A DNA stretch of 55,270 nucleotides from Zopfochytrium polystomum. Lineage: Eukaryota > Chytridiomycota > Chytridiomycetes > Chytridiales > Chytridiaceae. The notes beneath the pieces were generated by a model that saw nothing but the letters and a program-made list of their open reading frames with translations, was not told the DNA's origin and did no database searches. Every line of letters starts with the position of its first letter. Within the stretch, counting starts at the first letter, position 1. This document shows positions 45,757-55,270 of this stretch, piece after piece. The position numbers were made by a program, and so were the translations under genes. Location of the stretch: contig JAIVFJ010000370.1 in NCBI GenBank assembly GCA_025765615.1, positions 1 through 55,270 on the forward strand, read 5' to 3'.

Positions 45757-45826
45757 GGTGCACTGGGACTTGAACCCAGCACACTGCCATAAATGGCCAA
45801 GAGAACCAATTCTCCTGTCACACACC
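45757..45826 (-). repeat. tRNA-like sequence, possibly a SINE head
   Basis: On the minus strand a perfect T arm (CTGGG TTCAAGT CCCAG) with a B-box is followed by TGCACC, which pairs with the 5' GGTGTG with two wobble pairs. The D-arm region is CAGGAGAATTGGTTCTC. The anticodon arm does not form a proper 7-base loop, so it is not a functional tRNA. It could be a decayed tRNA or a tRNA-derived SINE. Confidence 0.4.
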
Positions 45827-46899
45827 AGGGGACTGCCACCCCCAGCTCATACACACAGTCAGAGAAGGAATAAGGGCAGGCAAGAAGACTTCAGGTACAG
45901 GTTCTAAGGGGCAACAAGAATGGGGGGTGGGCTGCTTAAATAGGAGAGGGTTGGAATCAGCAGGGTGAAGGAAGAAGGAAGGGAAAAAAGGGGAAAACAT
46001 ATACAAAAGAACAAAACAATAAATAAAACAACAAAGAAGAAAGAGGAGGAGTGAGTCACCAAACAATGGGGCTGAGCCATCAAACAAGGAAGACAGCTCA
46101 GAAAATCATGGAGCATTTCTTGGCATCAGCTGCCAAGAAAGATGGAGGAGATGGAGAGAGCTGGTTGGTGCAAAGAGGAAGACAGTCACTCACAAAAGAA
46201 AAGAGACACACACAGAGACAACAAACAAACAAATAATAAAAGATAAAACAGTAAAAACAGGAAAAACAGGATAAACTACTAATTGAAAAAATAAGTAAAA
46301 ATCATCAATAAAGAAAGGAGAAAAAACCCTATGATCTCATACCCTTTCATGAGGCCTTTCATCATGGTAGCTTATGTAGCAGCTCTGTGTACACCTGGAC
46401 TCTGTACTTCTACCCACTGAAGCACATCATCCAAACGTTGTTTGGTCAAGTCAAATTGATAATCCTCACAAGTTATCAGTTAAAAAAGCGGGGTATACTC
46501 TTTTTATTTGAGGTCGCAGGCTCAACAGCCTGTCGTCGTCACATACTTTTCAAGGCATATCCCAATCCGATTTGAACTTCCATTGTCTAAGCTCTGTCCA
46601 CCCAAGAAACCTTGCGGCCCGACTGCAACGCAGTCCAGCTTTATTGGCAGAAAATTCCCACGGGTCATGGGGCGTAGTTTCAATTGTTCCAATTTTTTCG
46701 CTTGCGGTGGAGGTGCCAAAGCCACCAAAGCCGCTCTTTCCTCAGTTTCTGGATTATTTGGCTGCTTTGGCAGGAATGAAGTCGGTGCCAAAGCAGGTTG
46801 AATCGTGGGTGTGTATTCACAATTGCAGGTTCGTAATTGTGGCTTCTATTCTCATCAGGTTCTGAGTCAGAGGCATCATACATCATTCCTGGTTTGAAA
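45827..46899. other. Intergenic, purine-rich, no gene recognised
   Basis: A long GA/AAC-rich stretch (about 45950-46320) without open frames of note, then mixed sequence leading to the hAT relic. Confidence 0.45.
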
Positions 46900-47570
46900 T
46901 CAATGCATGCTTTGTTCTTCCAAGGTCGAGGAGCCATCTTCAGGTGCATCTGATTCATCCTCCATATCCTGGTTCTCATGCGGCTCCTTCCTCCTCCGCC
47001 TCCTCCACCACCACCTGTCCCAAGAAGCCCCACAATCACTTCTTGGCTCCAGAAAGATCGTTTCTCTTTCAAAAACAGCGTACATTCAAAATTCTCTGGC
47101 AGCATTGATTTCTGGTCATCAGTGCGAACCAAAGAACATCTGTTGAAGAGCCTCTCATGAATGTTTGTCTGGGTAGTAGAAAGCACCACAACGCTGCTAC
47201 TCCCCAAGTCTATCCTCCTCCATAATACTTTTCCAATCGTTCTTTGTTGTGATAGGAGCGTCTTGTGGCCAAGCAAGCAGCCGAAATGACCCAATCCAGC
47301 CAACCATATATTTTTCCTTGCCTGACAATAAGTGTTCAAGATGGTTCGAAGAGACAATCACAAACCTTTTGGATAGTTGACGGTGTGGCAGTTAACACCA
47401 AAGTAGCCAATATCTTGCCAATTGAGGTGAACATTTCGAATGTGACAAGCAAGGTTGCTGTAGCGGTGAGTGTGCTCTTGCTTGATTAACTTGGTTCCTG
47501 GACACAAAGTGCATTTATGGTGGGTGCTCTGGCTCAGTTCAAAAAACCAGCAGGCAATCTCTTTGTGCAA
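46900..47570 (-). pseudogene. hAT transposase deletion derivative
   Basis: Going down the minus strand, a BED-type zinc finger comes first (CWFFELSQSTHHKCTLCPGT, then YSNLACHIRNVH, about 47550-47425). Only about 200 bases later comes the hAT C-terminal dimerisation block (TTQTNIHERLFNRCSLVRTD, then KSMLPENFECTLFLKEKRSF, about 47180-47060). The catalytic core that normally separates these by about 400 residues is missing, and the two parts are in different frames. A poly-Gly tract follows. This is a non-autonomous, internally deleted copy. The terminal inverted repeats were not found. Confidence 0.7.
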
Positions 47571-48726
47571 GAAGTTGCAGCCAGCATTCGTTGAACTTCA
47601 GCCATTTTGCTATGTTGATGGGGCTTTGCTGTCGGTGGTATGCTGGGTCAGTGGGTGGAGGGTGGCGGCGGGGTCTGGGTTGGGGGCATTATCTGTTGCA
47701 GCAATTTATATTGCTTTCAAAACAAACCATGGTCCGGCCGGCAGCAGAGGCAGTGTGAGCAAGCCGCGACACTGGGCCTTGCGGTGGTGGCGCCGGCGGC
47801 TCCCGCTCAAGCGACCACGGTGGTCGCCGGCACGGTCTTTCTTTGTTCTTACCGAGGAGTGCGAGGAGTACTTGCTTGTGGAGCTCGAGAAACAACGGAG
47901 TCAGCGTTGAGAACGTTGGAAAGCGAGTCGGTGGTGGCGGTCGTGGCGAATCCAACGAGTGTAGGATTCTCTTCAACGAGCGATTGACATTCAGAACGGT
48001 CGCCTTCATCCGAGATTTGAGTGCGTCAAGGTTGTTTGTATGTGTTAATAACTGGTGGATGCTTCGAGCAGACGACGACAAAAGGAAAGGAGGTTTGCTT
48101 GGGCAAATGAAATTGAGGAGAAATTCCAAGAGACTCTCCCTTCAGCTAGTGCCAATAGCAGCGGCGACTGGACTGACCGGCAGCATCAGAGGCAGTGTCG
48201 CTTAGTTGCGTCTCTGTCGCCTAGCGGTGGCGTTGCCCGCACTGTCAGCCGACCAGCGCGGGATAGCGGAGACACACCACATCTTGCCGGATTTTTCCTG
48301 TGCCACAGGCCGCGAAGTCCTCATCGGCGCTTATCTGCCCTCTCATGCGGTGACATGACAAATTGTGGCATGAGCTTTACCGGCCTCGTCAACAACGTCC
48401 AAGAGGAGGCGAAAGTCGAACAGGACGAAGGCGTGGTCTCACTCTCAGTTTGAGTTGCTGGAAGCAGTCATGAGAACAAGCCACTTGCCAGAATTGCGTG
48501 CTTCCAGGAAGCATGATATGCCTTTTTCAGTGAGAACACAGTTTGGTTGTGCAACTGTGGGAGGCGTTAGAACGCATTGTGGTGCGTTGGCCAACTCTTT
48601 TGACAGAAAGGGTAGCGTAGTTTTCCGACGACACTGCTGCTGCTGCTGCTACTCTGTCGGCAGTCGTCTGCACCCGTCGCCGTTCAGGATGCTCCCGTTG
48701 TCCAAGCAGCATTTGTTCAAGACAAA
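47571..48726. other. Unclassified, with short diverged repeats
   Basis: A 120-base stretch near 47810-47920 is similar to one at about 50885-51010 (shared words include GCACGGTCTT, GAGGAG and GAGTCAGC). A CTG microsatellite occurs at 48636-48650. No gene is recognised. Confidence 0.4.
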
Positions 48727-48827
48727 CCCGAACCTATTGTGACTGTAAGTTATCGTTCTCACAATACCCATGGGGAGAGCAAGCCACCGCCAATGCAGAC
48801 CTGGGCGCTGGCTTGTGCTGTTGACAA
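48727..48827 (+). repeat. Partial third copy of the LTR-like repeat
   Basis: Matches 53745-53840 from GAACCTATTGTGACTG through CCCATGGGGAG and CAATGCAGACCTGGGCGCTG to GTTGACAAA. The outer ends of the repeat are missing. It directly adjoins the copia integrase fragment. Confidence 0.7.
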
Positions 48828-48839
48828 ACTACGCAATAC

Positions 48840-49081
48840 GCCATGCTTCATCCCTGTGCAATTGTGTTCAGCACACTCACACTGGCCGAATCCCATTTGA
48901 ATATTACCAAGGCCGAAAACCCAACCAACGCCACCTTGGAATTTTTGGCTGCCTCATTGTCACACTCAACAATGATTACACAGAACCTGCAAAACTCACA
49001 CAAAGTCAAGTTCTCTCATTGGGCCTCACTTGGACTCTTCTTGGGCTTCAACACAGACAGCGAGTGTATTGCCCTCAGCTA
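48840..49081 (+). pseudogene. Ty1/copia integrase fragment
   Basis: Plus-strand codons read GRIPFEYYQGRKPNQRHLGI then FGCLIVTLNNDYTEPAKL, and in the next frame SLGLFLGFNTDSECIALSYV. This is the segment following the catalytic core of copia integrases ('TPFE..YGRKP...HLRIFGC' then 'GIFLGF'). One frame shift separates the two halves. It is cut at 49081 by a gypsy-family solo LTR. It is a decayed fragment. Confidence 0.65.
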
Positions 49082-49371
49082 TGTTATGAGTCACCCTCTG
49101 GAAACCTCTGGAACCTTCTAGAACATTCCTCATGGAACCTTGTGGAACCTTCTTTGCTTTCCTGACTGGTCTTGTCATTGGTATCATTGGTATCATTGTA
49201 TTACTAATTGCTCTTTCTGGAACTTTCTTTGAGTCTTGACAAGGAAGACTCTCAAAAGGTATAAAGGGGGATGGGGGACCTGTCCCATCCCTCAAGTGAA
49301 TTATTGTTTCCAATACAGTCACTCCTCTCAGTTCCTTGTCTGCCTTGTCCTGTCCTGCTCTGTTCCTTACA
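49082..49371 (+). mobile_element. Solo LTR of the gypsy family
   Basis: A 290-bp sequence, TGTTATGAG ... TTCCTTACA, in the opposite orientation to the full element and matching its LTRs over the whole length with scattered differences (for example TATAAAGG for TATAAAAGG). No 5-bp duplication flanks it (AGCTA versus TCCAG), so the site has changed since insertion. It shows that the family was active earlier too. Confidence 0.9.
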
Positions 49372-51512
49372 TCCAGACACTTCAGTCCTTCCACAACAAT
49401 CTTCACAAAAGCTTCCTTGGGTTTCTTCAAAATAAGGAGGCATTGCGAATTGAACTCTATGGCAGCAAAGACAAAAGAAGCGAAATTGGAAAAGGGCATG
49501 GAGGACAGCACAAGCTTATGAAACTAGTCGAAGGGAAACGATGACCAAACTCAACCGCAAGCGAGAACTGCAGCCATAATAAAAAGAGGAGGAAGAAAGT
49601 AGGAGATACTGGCTTGAAATGCTCAATGCCGACATACAACAACACGTAGAGAGATTAGCTCCCGAAAATAAGACAAGTGGAAGATAGTAGGGGTGGTCTC
49701 ACGGTATTCAATTCTGAAAAGGCGAGATGGAGGCATAATTAGGAAAAATCCGCCAACGCGATTCATCGGCTCTATCATTTGTGTAGAAGTGGTACTAATT
49801 TCTTCCTTTCCTGTGCACTTGGCCGCTAGTCAGAGTAACGATCAGATTGAGTCAAATTCTGTCGTCCCCCAGACTCATATGCTCGGCTCTTGCATTTGTC
49901 ATCGTCTTCCAGCCATTTTCTCGGGACAATACAGCCAGTTCAGAATAAAATCTTGCTGTACGTCGAGTGGCCACGCGACGAGGGAGCGGCCAAGAGGAAA
50001 AGGCTCAAAGCCCAGAAAATACCATGGAATTAAAAGGGCAAGAAGACCTTTGATCGATATACAAGTCCATCAGCTGCAGAGGTGTTGCAGTGGCGACATA
50101 ATTCCCGAAGTTCCTGGGATTGGCTGTAGACAGTACAGAAGAGGAATCGAGGCGGGTACCAAATGCTGTAGCTGGCCAACACATTCTCCATTGATGCCGT
50201 TGTTGCTTCATCCATATTTCTACACACAGGGTTGTGCCGTCCACTTCAAGCTGTGCGGACCGTCCCTTCAGCATCAGATCAATTTTAGCCTCCACCCCCT
50301 CATTCTCTTCAACAGTCAATAGTAATGGCTCCCCCTGTTCGGGTACTCTCCTTTGGCACTTACAACTTCGTCGAGAATCGATGTCATCAATGCTGGATGC
50401 CACCTCTCACAGGTTTATCAGTCTATCCACTTCAATAAATGATTGCACATAAACACCATACTTCGCCCCTCAAAGCCGACTGATCGAAAACGCCGTCGAA
50501 CCTAATTTAATTCTTCCAAAGAAACCTGCCCACTCAACTTAATCCAAGTCTCGGCGACCCATTTGTTGGCACTCGCCTTTTACCAAGAAACATCGACATT
50601 CTTTGCGGAGATGAAAGTCCATGACCGGAATTGACCTTGGTCGCCCTATACTCGAGATTTGCATTTAGAATTTTGGTCCCGTCATATTGCACAGCAGAAG
50701 TGACTCTGAAGCGAAGCTTTCAATATATCTTGACAGTCTTTTTTGATAGCTTGAAGGCCAGATCTGCTGCAGACGTTGATGTGCGGGCCAGCTCGGTCAG
50801 CCGTTATCGTCTGCAGTGGTGCTTCTTAAAGGCCTGGCAGTCTCGTCTTGAACACGCGTACGGCGGGTGACTCCGGTGGATCCTGCTGCTGCGGGCCACG
50901 GTAGTTGCCAGCACGGTCTTCTTTGCTCTTGTCGAGGAGCGTGGAGTACCTTGCTTTTGGGCTCGAGGGAACGACGGTGGAGGGGCCAGAGTCAGCATTG
51001 AGGGCGCTTGGTACAGTCGAGACGGCTTGTATTTCTTGCTTCGGTGCTTGTTGGCCGGTTGGAGAGGCCCAGCTCTTCTCTTTTGGCAGTGGCGGAATTG
51101 CCAATCACTCACGCGTTTGTTTCGTCTCGGCACCCCATGGAGCACTGGAGACGTGAACGTCCCCTCCCTCTCATCTATCCTACACCTCCCCTTCCTCAAG
51201 TTATCGTCCTCGATCCGAGGGCCTTTCTCTGTCAACAACTGCAACGGCGCTCCCCCGTTTAACTTGTGGTGCATGTCCCTTTCGCACCTGGGTTTACGGC
51301 CAGAAAAAAAATCTGTTACAGTAATAACATGAACTCTGCGGGAGGGGTAGGCCATTGCTAGGGCTCACACGAAGTATCTCTCTGATTGAGATTGCGCACT
51401 ATGAGGATCCCTCCTTTGGCAGCTTTACTGCACGGAGTTGATTCAGTCATCCGTCCTTTTGGTGTTCTGTGGTGTTCTGCCTAGCGGATGATTGGAACCA
51501 AGAATGTAATAT
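49372..51512. other. Unclassified region with one candidate ORF
   Basis: A minus-strand ORF at 50403-50005 (132 codons, with LLTVEENEGVEAKIDLMLKG and EVDGTTLCVEIWMK) looks protein-like but has no recognised domain. Around 50885-51010 lies the repeat related to 47810-47920. Nothing else is callable. Confidence 0.4.
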
Positions 51513-51694
51513 AGTAGTTTGCAATTGTTACCAGGCCACTTTTTGCCACAAAATCTCTATTTACTTAGTGGCCATGCGTAAAAAAGATTGTGGGCAAAAC
51601 CACACGCCCACAATCTTTTTTTTTTTGTAGTGGCCACTAAGTAAAAGATTTTGTTGCAAAAAGTGGGCTGGTGCCAACAATGACGCAAACTACT
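51513..51694. mobile_element. 182-bp foldback (MITE-like) element
   Basis: AGTAGTTTGC at 51513 is mirrored by GCAAACTACT ending at 51694. Inside, CCACTTTTTGCCACAAAATC is mirrored by an imperfect copy, TTACTTAGTGGCCA by TGGCCACTAAGTAA, and GATTGTGGGC by GCCCACAATC, leaving a loop of about 10 bases. Nearly the whole sequence folds into one hairpin. No target-site duplication or coding capacity was seen. Confidence 0.75.
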
Positions 51695-53698
51695 GTCAAA
51701 TGAAAAGTGGGACAAAAAAACAAAAGAAAAAAAAAACGCCAAACGAAGCAGGATTTCTGGTCTTCGTGCTTTCTATTCTACACGTGCGAGGAACAGTCTT
51801 AAGGCGGCGGGGGGGAGGGGAGGAGCTACGACGAGATGAGTCAAAAGATGCAGCAGCTGCTGCAGAAGCGACGCGTTGGGCTCAAGTCCGTTTGCAAACC
51901 AAAGTCGGAGATGGGCGCCCAAACAAAACGCACAAGCATGTTGAAACGCTGCACGCCCCAGAGCCATAGAGCTTTCCCAGATCCTGTGTTACGCACAGGG
52001 GAAGATCGTGGCCTTGGGAGGGAACGTTAATACACGAGCATGCGCAAGTAGGGGAGGCGTGGTGCATGGGGCTCAGAGCCCGCCCCGTGCGGGTTGAGCA
52101 CAAGCTGAAGACAGAAGAAGATCATCTCTCCAAAGTGTTGGAGGAACGCAAGGCACAAAGGCCTTGGAGAAACAAGGATGAAACACTCGCTGAGGTGGTA
52201 TGGGGCGGACTGGGAGCTGGTTGAGTGATGCGGTTGGGGGGTTGGGGGGAGGGCGGGAGGAGCGCTGAGGGCCAGCATGGACGGGGTGGTCGAGCGTGTG
52301 TGAGAGTGTGTGAATTTGTGTGTGGGGTTTGACGGAAAACGGGAACTCGAGACAGACCTGCAGACCGCCCTCGCTGTGGGCCAATAGTTTTTGATTCTTT
52401 CCACCCACAACAGGTGAACGAAAGACGACTCCTCCCTCTCGTCTCGGGGAGAACCCCAGAGTAGCATTTTAACTCTTTAAAGGCCAGCGTGCTGCTAGTG
52501 CACGTTGCCTGTTTCAGATGGCTGACGAAAACTGACCCCCCACTCCCCAACCAACGAAACCACCCAGAAAGAACAAGAAGGCATACTGGGAAGCAAAGGC
52601 AATACAGCTTGGGCACAAAAAAGAGATATTTCCAGGCTAAAGGTGAACTATCCTTCGGAATGTGGACACTAGGTCCCAGACTTACAGTGGAGGTGGGTAT
52701 GACACAGACGTTCATCGTGTCATCAAGGTAGAGCTGCTCGAATCACAGGCCCAGAGCAGAGCCATGTTCGAGAGGCTGCATGTTGTGCACCAGGGCAGTA
52801 GCACAGGTCATCCATGTTCCGCTCCTCTCTCTGTGTACATAGACGAGACCCAGACTGAGCGGGAGACGGCCATAACCAATCTGCAATATGCTCTGGGCAG
52901 AAGGAGAGCCTATTCCTGCATCAGATCCCACGTTCCTGTATACGTACGGCAGTGTGTTGAATGCCATAGTGAGCTATGACAAGCAGACAGTAACATGCCT
53001 CTTAACACCCACCACACTCAGCATACTGGCTGATGCTATACACGGATTGGGATACTGGTCAAGGAGATCACGAACTTCAGATTCAGGTCTATGGGCAGTA
53101 CGACAACGCGCAATGGCAACTGCGAATCATGGCAGATGGCTTGGTTGCTACGCAGGGACTCCCAGCCACAGCATTCGAGCTACTGCGGGTCATCGAGCAA
53201 GAGTACATGCTGTCATGAGCAGATCACATACAACCATAGCATTCCTCCAGTCGCTCTTGGTAGTGACACTCCAGTGCAGTTTTAAACTACCGTGCACTAG
53301 ACATTGAGAGATATGCAATTGGATTCAGATTGCCACTTGCTATGCAGAACAGGGGAGATTGGCCATTTGCTGTCATGTGCTCCATGCTGAACTCATGGAC
53401 TGGGCTGAACAGCGAGACATTGTGGCACAGTATCAGAGACAGGAAATTGAACTGCGTATACAGCATGAAGTCGCACTGTGTGGAGTTGAAAGTGCTTGAA
53501 ATTGTGAGCGGAGCACAACTGATGCAAGCTTGTGGGTCAAATCTATCTCAGGACCTCGATCTCTGCACTCTTTGGCTTTCTGCACAACACTGGAATCTTG
53601 TCAAGAAGGCCCGCTCATCTATGAAGCGACCAACTATGTCCACTCCAAGGATGCATTTGATCTTGTCTGGAATGAAGCTATTCAGAAGTGGTATCAAC
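51695..53698. other. Decayed coding-like DNA, unassigned
   Basis: From about 52650 the plus strand shows protein-like stretches in changing frames (VELLESQAQSRAMFERLHVV, QYDNAQWQLRIMADGLVATQ, DIERYAIGFRLPLAMQNRGD, DWAEQRDIVAQYQRQEIELR) interrupted by stops. They probably belong to an old transposable element, perhaps the same one as the helicase relic that follows. 51695-52640 has nothing recognisable. Confidence 0.4.
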
Positions 53699-53863
53699 TG
53701 TTAGGCGGAACTGACTGGTTAGCAGCAAGAGGCACAAGACGGACCTGAACCTATTGTGACTGTCAGTTATTGTTCTCACATGCCCATGGGGAGCAAGCCA
53801 GCCAATGCAGACCTGGGCGCTGGCTTGCACTGTTGACAAATACTCTGAGTATTAAGTGGAACA
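53699..53863 (+). mobile_element. Solo LTR-like insertion (165 bp) with near-perfect TSD
   Basis: Starts TGTTAGGCGGAACTGACTGG and ends AAGTGGAACA, flanked by TCAAC and GCAAC (4 of 5 bases match). Removing it with one flank restores an open frame across the site, ending FRSGIN before and continuing MRLSWGTANQ after. The same repeat is split by the gypsy element at 39373-44743. Its size suggests a short LTR or TRIM. Confidence 0.7.
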
Positions 53864-54290
53864 GCAACATGAGACTTTCGTGGGGAACTGCAAATCAGAA
53901 TGCAGTCAACTTTGCAGGATGGTTGGATTGCCTTGGTTGTCCTGCAGCAGTTTGACACTCCCCATGTCACTGTCCCAGCTACATCAACACCCTCACCTTT
54001 CCTGCAACTGATGGCAGTCCTTGCATGAGGCAACTGTCTGGGCGATCTATGATGTGGTGCAGCAGTTGAGCAGTCAGGGGAAGCATTTGCATCCTACTTG
54101 GCAGACAGATGCATTTTGGCTGCAAGGATGATGTGGTTCATCAGTTCAATCAGTATGCAGTGCAGCAGCTTCCAGCTGAGACACCAAGGAGCTGCTTTCA
54201 GTTGACACCCAGTTGTACACAACGAAGGCGGCGGCCTTCTCATGCCCTGAGTTCCTCAACACCTTTCAATTGGTTTCACTCCTTGACAAT
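53864..54290 (+). pseudogene. Pif1/Helitron-type helicase relic
   Basis: The plus strand reads NMRLSWGTANQNAVNFAGWL (53868-53930), matching the 'NMRL...FA.WLL..G' motif of Pif1 and Helitron helicases. Later frames give EAFASYLADRCILAA, VVHQFNQYAVQQLPAE and KELLSVDTQLYTTKAAAFSC, then PEFLNTFQLVSL. These correspond to the helicase segments 'RAILAP.N..V...N...LPG', 'YLS.DS' and 'P.EFLN.L'. Stops and frame changes break the gene, so it is a fossil of a Helitron or a Pif1-like gene. Confidence 0.55.
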
Positions 54291-54532
54291 TAGGGATGTA
54301 CTTTTGTGTTTCGTTAGATCTTTCCGAGGGACAACCCAGAGACGAGAGGCCTAATCTCAGCCGGCTAGTATTTCTGATATCGCATCGCATCCCCATAGAG
54401 GCGTTGAGCGGCTTTGATAAAATTTTCTTTCGATCAGCTCGGAATTTGGCGAGTACAACAGAAACAATAAGGGAGAAAGAGAACGCGAAGGGGAAGTAAA
54501 GCTGACCAAGAGCAGTACGCCCGCCCCCCTCT

Positions 54533-55270
54533 CTACTTCCACACATCCGCGCGGTACCGGCCCTCGACCAGCTCCCTCGTTCGCTCCCGCACCTCCTCGA
54601 CCCGACCCCTTCGAACCGCACGGGCCCCAGTTCGGTCTCGACGTCGCACCCCTTTGGCGCCGTTCCCTCGTCTCCAGGCACCGGCGCGCCAAACAGCCTT
54701 GCTGCCCACGCAGGGACCCCCCGGTTCCAAACCGTCGGCTGTATGTACACCGCGACGGTGGCGTCTTTCCGAAAGCCGTCCGCCTCGCCCGCGGAACGTC
54801 TCGACGTGCGGGAACACGCGCGGCAGCATGAAGTTCCGGACGAACCACGCGCGGGCGCGGAGCGCGGCGCGGACGGCCGCGACGAGCGCCGGGGCGGGTG
54901 TTCGAGGCCGAGGGCGTCGCGGAGGGGCGGGTCGATCAGCGCGACGAGGACCGCGCGGAGCGGGGGTCTGACGGGGGCGGGGAAGCCCCAAGGAAGAGCG
55001 CGAGGGAGGCGTCAGCCACGACCTTGTTGTCCGGGTGGAATCGCATGAGTCTCTCCTGGATGTCCTTGTTCGCCTTTTGGAACTCGTCAAAGGTCCTCGG
55101 CGGGTCCGCGATGCCCATCTTGAGGCCGACCTCGTGCCACACCCTCGCGGCGGCCTCCTTTTCGATTCGGTGCCGCGGCGCCACTCGAATTCGTCAAAGA
55201 AGGGTTTGCTCTCTGTGACAAGACCGACAGGGTAAACACCATCGCGTCGCGGTCAATATGTTTCTGTAGT
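54533..55270 (-). pseudogene. Second mpaB-family copy, broken and cut by the window edge
   Basis: From 55270 the minus strand reads KHIDRDAMVFTLSV, TESKPFFDEFEW, AARVWHEVGLKMGIADPPRT, FDEFQKANKDIQERLMRFHP, VVADASLALFLGA and LVAAVRAALRARAWFVRNFM. Each is nearly the same as in the intact gene at 37777-39018, but at least four frame changes lie between them. The order and spacing are conserved. The N-terminal part lies beyond the window. Confidence 0.8.

Overview
The window reads as nuclear DNA of a GC-rich fungus, most likely an early-diverging one such as a chytrid (an inference from gene content, no database used). The evidence is short GT-AG introns inside conserved genes, eukaryotic tRNA genes with internal promoters, a MARK/PAR-1 kinase with UBA and KA1 domains, a DUF599 membrane protein, a DUF4246 protein, mpaB-type oxygenases, a chromodomain Ty3/gypsy element, and a cluster of F-box-like proteins built from 29-residue 'LQWW' repeats, which I associate with chytrid proteomes.

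Layout. 1-7.3 kb: low-complexity DNA, a doubtful plus-strand gene, a large intron-rich minus-strand gene with AT-hook-like motifs (2.4-6.1 kb), an ambiguous ORF and an eIF3g-like zinc-knuckle exon. 7.8-10.9 kb: two tandem four-exon paralogues of a metallo-beta-lactamase-like (DUF4336-like) family. 11.2 kb: a 185-bp MITE with an 8-bp target-site duplication. 13.2-14.7 kb: a four-exon DUF599 gene. 15.4-17.8 kb: tRNA-Gln(CTG), a dihydrolipoamide dehydrogenase pseudogene lacking its NAD-binding domain, and tRNA-Ala(AGC). 17.8-31.4 kb: the ankyrin/LQWW cluster, with three intact genes and at least five broken copies, interleaved with a frame-disrupted DUF4246 gene and a relic of a second copy. 33.3-39.0 kb: the MARK-type kinase (one intron is GC-AG) and an intact mpaB-type oxygenase.

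39.4-55.3 kb is mostly mobile DNA. A complete 5.2-kb Ty3/gypsy chromovirus with intact Gag and Pol, near-identical LTRs and a CATGG duplication sits inside an older ~160-bp LTR-like repeat. Eleven bases after its 5' LTR are complementary to the predicted 5' end of its own RNA, which points to Tf1-type self-priming. Further right are a hAT transposase deletion derivative, a Ty1/copia integrase fragment interrupted by a solo LTR of the gypsy family, a foldback element, a Pif1/Helitron-like helicase relic split by a second copy of the ~160-bp LTR-like repeat, and a decayed second mpaB copy at the edge.

Gene families repeatedly appear as one intact copy plus broken copies (LQWW, DUF4246, mpaB). 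Single-base frame changes are common in the broken copies. Either the region accumulates pseudogenes by local duplication, or the assembly keeps indel errors near homopolymers; the sequence alone does not decide this.
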